Of a DNA stretch of 7,975 nt, positions 7,298 through 7,975 are shown piece after piece. Origin of the DNA: Chitinophagaceae bacterium (GTDB lineage: Bacteria; Bacteroidota; Bacteroidia; Chitinophagales; Chitinophagaceae). Numbering within the stretch: position 1 is the stretch's first letter; every line of letters begins with the position of its first letter. Below the pieces are notes generated by a model. It had not been told where the DNA came from and searched no databases. It saw nothing but the letters and a program-made list of their open reading frames with translations. The position numbers were made by a program, and so were the translations under genes. The stretch is from contig CANHLV010000068.1 of assembly GCA_947461495.1 (NCBI GenBank), positions 1 to 7,975 on the forward strand. Direction: 5' to 3'.

Positions 7298-7975
7298 TTA
7301 ATTACTCTTGTTGACAACCCATTTTCTTTTCATCAGTTCATACATCAAGTGTATAAATATGGATAAAACAGCGAAGATTAAAAGATTTCCAAAAGAAAAA
7401 GTAACACTGCCAATTGTTCTTGGCATCCTAATATATTCTAACACTGGGTTGGCAATAAAATGAAATAAGTTTAAATTGATCAAGAAAGCGACCACCCAAT
7501 ACAATATCGCAGCAAAAATCAAATATCGCTTAATTCGAAAATGAACTGCAACCAGTTCTAGTTTGAAATTGATTTTCTTTCTGTAAAAATAATCGCCTGT
7601 CATTAAAATATAATCGCCTATGCCATTTATGGCAAAATGAAGCATGAACATAAAAAACAATCCTTCAAATGCTGCAAGTGTAATATTTTTAGATAAAATA
7701 AAATTCCCGTTTAGATTAAAAATCCAACCAACAGAAACCAAAATCATCACTGAACATAACACAGCAATTAATAATGGACGATGGTTTTCGACATGCTGCC
7801 TCACCCAATTCAAAAGTCTATAAAATATAGGCAAGGTAAAAATCGATAATGAGAAAATAATCCTGTCAACCATGGTAACTGTAATGATTAAATTATCAAC
7901 TTTCAGTAACACATAAAAAATCAACAATCCAAAAACATGTGATTTTTTTAATGATTTATTTTCTTTCGATACAAT
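7298..7975 (-). CDS. Multi-spanning inner-membrane protein resembling the N-terminal half of MscS-family channels, 5'-truncated
   Basis: The frame is open to the right edge of the window (no stop from 7975 inward), so the true start is outside; a TTG at 7927 is merely internal. Visible are 225 residues, of which five segments are clearly hydrophobic: about 36-58, 68-86, 98-124, 151-175 and 193-214, with a weaker one near 14-26. The last helix is preceded by MPRTIGSVTFSFGNLLIF, which resembles the linker before the pore helix of Bacteroidota MscS-type mechanosensitive channels. However, the protein ends in a short basic tail (KRKWVVNKSN) right there, and no pore helix or MscS beta domain follows in the 36 bp before the AsmA-like gene. 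It could be a shortened MscS paralogue, a degenerate gene, or an unrelated membrane protein. The product family is uncertain; that it is a real coding membrane-protein gene is well supported. It is probably cotranscribed with the AsmA-like gene downstream. Confidence 0.75.
   Translation of the reverse strand: MVSKENKSLKKSHVFGLLIFYVLLKVDNLIITVTMVDRIIFSLSIFTLPIFYRLLNWVRQHVENHRPLLIAVLCSVMILVSVGWIFNLNGNFILSKNITLAAFEGLFFMFMLHFAINGIGDYILMTGDYFYRKKINFKLELVAVHFRIKRYLIFAAILYWVVAFLINLNLFHFIANPVLEYIRMPRTIGSVTFSFGNLLIFAVLSIFIHLMYELMKRKWVVNKSN

Noticed and set aside
7925..7927. TTG as the start of the minus-strand membrane protein
   Set aside because: The frame continues without a stop to the window edge, so the true start is more likely outside.
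1..7975. CRISPR array, tRNA/rRNA gene, insertion sequence or phage genes
   Set aside because: No regularly spaced repeats, tRNA-like cloverleaf, transposase motifs or terminal inverted repeats were seen; nearly all the sequence is covered by five ordinary coding regions.

Overview
The window looks like chromosomal DNA from a member of the Bacteroidota, most plausibly a Chitinophagaceae-like lineage. The base composition is AT-rich. The starts are preceded by A/T-rich leaders rather than clear Shine-Dalgarno sequences. The gene content is also typical of the phylum: SusC-era TonB receptors, an HmuY-family lipoprotein and a giant AsmA-like protein. The lineage assignment is inference from style and gene families, not from a marker gene.

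Left part (1-3345, + strand). The window opens inside a Rieske [2Fe-2S] lipoprotein gene, whose 5' end lies outside. It ends at 382 and is closed by a strong intrinsic terminator (403-435). A short intergenic stretch (436-537) holds inverted and direct repeats that could be an operator. Then comes a tight two-gene unit: a TonB-dependent outer-membrane receptor (538-2664) and, 12 bp later, an HmuY-family lipoprotein (2677-3345). This is the HmuR/HmuY (haem receptor plus haemophore-like lipoprotein) arrangement, with the order reversed relative to Porphyromonas gingivalis hmuY-hmuR.

Right part (3346-7975, - strand). A 16-bp perfect inverted repeat separates the convergent units and probably terminates both. 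On the minus strand a multi-spanning membrane protein (7298 to beyond the window end) is followed after 36 bp by a 1284-residue AsmA/DUF748-type protein (3407-7261). That protein is anchored by one N-terminal helix and predicted to lie almost entirely in the periplasm. The two are probably one transcription unit.

Most worth a second look: the HmuY-family protein contains no histidine and only one methionine after its signal peptide, so neither the known His/His nor the Met/Met haem ligation can operate. Its receptor likewise lacks histidine in the plug and between the two barrel boxes that flank the ligand histidine of classical haem receptors. The pair may handle something other than free haem, or bind it in another way. 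Also notable are the membrane protein, which resembles the N-terminal half of a mechanosensitive channel but stops before the channel domain, and the tandem lipobox in the Rieske protein.
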